Assembly (NCBI GenBank): GCA_021413405.1
Contig: JAIOQL010000551.1
Coordinates: 1-15,364 of the forward strand
Reading direction: 5' to 3'
Source of the DNA: Leptospira sp.
GTDB taxonomy: Bacteria > Spirochaetota > Leptospiria > Leptospirales > Leptospiraceae
Length of the DNA: 15,364 nt
Positions within the stretch are counted from its first letter, which is position 1, and each line of letters starts with the position of its first letter. Positions 14,351-15,364 of the stretch are shown here, in pieces. Under the pieces are notes generated by a model. That model saw only the letters and a list, made by a program, of their open reading frames with translations, had not been told where the DNA came from and ran no database searches. Position numbers and translations under genes: made by a program.

Positions 14351-15364
14351 AACAATAGCAGCAATTTCGACCGCGAACGGTCCCGGCGCCATCGGAATTA
14401 TCCGTATTTCCGGTGACCTTGTTCTCAGGATTTCTTCCGCAATTTTATTTAAAAAAAATTCTCCTCCGATGGGGCAGTTTCTTGGCTCGAACCCAAGAAT
14501 ATCTGTTTATTGCGAACTCCGGGACGGGGAGGAGAGACTTGATCAGATAGTGTGTGTTTATTATAAGGCCCCTCATTCTTATACAGGAGAGGACCTTATC
14601 GAACTGAATCTTCACGGCAATCCACTTCTCCTGAAAACAGTCCTGCAACTTATTTTTAGGAACGGAGCCCGGCCCGCAAAAGAAGGTGAATTTACAAAAC
14701 GGGCTTTTCTGAATAACAAATTGAATCTTTCCGAAGCAGAAGCTGTTGGCAGACTCATAGCAGCACGCTCGCGACTCGAGCTTGAACTTTCCCAGAAAAA
14801 TATTTTTGGTGAGATTTCGAGACTTGCATCGAGGATAAGAAGCGAATTAATTTCGCTGAAGGCGGAATGCGAGGCAGAGATTGATTTTTCTACTGAAGAC
14901 CTCACGTTTGAGTCATTGGAAGATAGAAATAAGCGCATAAAATCTCTTGGGCAGCTTTGCTCTGAATTGATCAGAAAATCAGAAATAACAGAAAAGACAA
15001 TTTCAGGGACAAAGGTAGTTATTTATGGTGCCCCGAATACCGGGAAGTCCAGTTTACTTAACTGCATTGTAGGAAAAAATCGTGCGATAACTTCCCACAA
15101 CCCGGGAACAACAAGAGACTATATATCGGAAGACATACAGATTGAAGGGATTCCTGTTCAACTTGTAGATACTGCCGGAGTCCGCGAGACGTCGGATCCG
15201 GTTGAACGTACGGGGATCGAGCAAAGTGAAAGAGAATTCGAGAGCGCGCGGGTCAGGCTAGTTTTATTCGATGCGTCATCCGATATCAATTTGAACGGAT
15301 TTATTCTGAAAAATGAAGCGAAACTGAAAAATTCGATACTGGTGATCAATAAAATTGATTTAAA
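14343..15364 (+). CDS. mnmE: tRNA modification GTPase MnmE (3' end outside the window)
   Basis: MnmE (TrmE), with MnmG, adds carboxymethylaminomethyl-type groups to the wobble uridine of some tRNAs, using a folate-derived carbon. The 340 codons in the window begin with the folate-binding domain (E-T-I-A-A-I-S-T-A near the start, G-P-G-A-I-G-I-I-R-I-S-G at 13-24). The G domain has the P-loop G-A-P-N-T-G-K-S-S (229-237), T-T-R-D near 255-258, D-T-A-G (276-279) and N-K-I-D (336-339). Roughly 110 residues, including the C-terminal cysteine motif, lie beyond the right edge. The ATG at 14347 is out of frame. TTG at 14343 is the only in-frame start after an upstream stop, giving M-N-E-T-I-A; it overlaps jag by eight bases. 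Confidence 0.95.
   Translation, partial: MNETIAAISTANGPGAIGIIRISGDLVLRISSAILFKKNSPPMGQFLGSNPRISVYCELRDGEERLDQIVCVYYKAPHSYTGEDLIELNLHGNPLLLKTVLQLIFRNGARPAKEGEFTKRAFLNNKLNLSEAEAVGRLIAARSRLELELSQKNIFGEISRLASRIRSELISLKAECEAEIDFSTEDLTFESLEDRNKRIKSLGQLCSELIRKSEITEKTISGTKVVIYGAPNTGKSSLLNCIVGKNRAITSHNPGTTRDYISEDIQIEGIPVQLVDTAGVRETSDPVERTGIEQSEREFESARVRLVLFDASSDINLNGFILKNEAKLKNSILVINKIDL

Overview
The window looks like chromosome from a spirochaete of the Leptospira/Leptospiraceae type. This is inferred from the FliG protein, which closely resembles the Leptospira form as I remember it, from a lipoprotein with a relaxed Leu-Gln-Asn-Cys lipobox, from several exported proteins of unrecognised family, and from a membrane class III adenylyl cyclase paired with a FecR-domain protein. 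No database was searched, so the genus is an inference. I saw no insertion sequence, phage gene, CRISPR array, tRNA or rRNA.

Left block, bases 1-8016, all on the minus strand and described in transcription order from right to left. An exported 267-residue protein of unknown function has a good promoter in the divergent gap. After a 208-base gap that holds a two-tier inverted repeat comes a 674-residue membrane adenylyl cyclase. It overlaps by four bases a 500-residue membrane-anchored FecR/fibronectin-like protein, so the two are probably translated together. Next is a 165-residue exported protein built from an internal duplication, closed by a rho-independent terminator. Then comes a 615-residue lipoprotein with seven repeats of about 64 residues, probably a beta-propeller. 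Last is fliG, the flagellar motor switch gene, with its own candidate promoter; its 3' end lies outside the window.

Middle, 8017-10908. The divergent gap feeds a membrane-anchored N-terminal-nucleophile acylase of the penicillin/AHL acylase family on the plus strand. A short convergent coiled-coil ORF on the minus strand lies between it and the next operon. That ORF may be a remnant with a one-base lesion at its original start.

Right block, 10931-15364, plus strand: the conserved operon rpmH-rnpA-yidD-yidC-jag-mnmE. It encodes ribosomal protein L34, the RNase P protein, the YidD/YidC membrane-insertion pair, the Jag/KhpB RNA-binding protein and the tRNA-modifying GTPase MnmE (cut off at the right edge). 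The genes overlap or abut, and rnpA and mnmE both appear to start with TTG. The dnaA gene that often precedes this operon is absent; an acylase gene occupies that side.

The most interesting material is the cyclase-FecR coupled pair with its upstream inverted repeat, the unrecognised exported proteins, the seven-repeat lipoprotein and the acylase. None can be called a proven new system from sequence alone.
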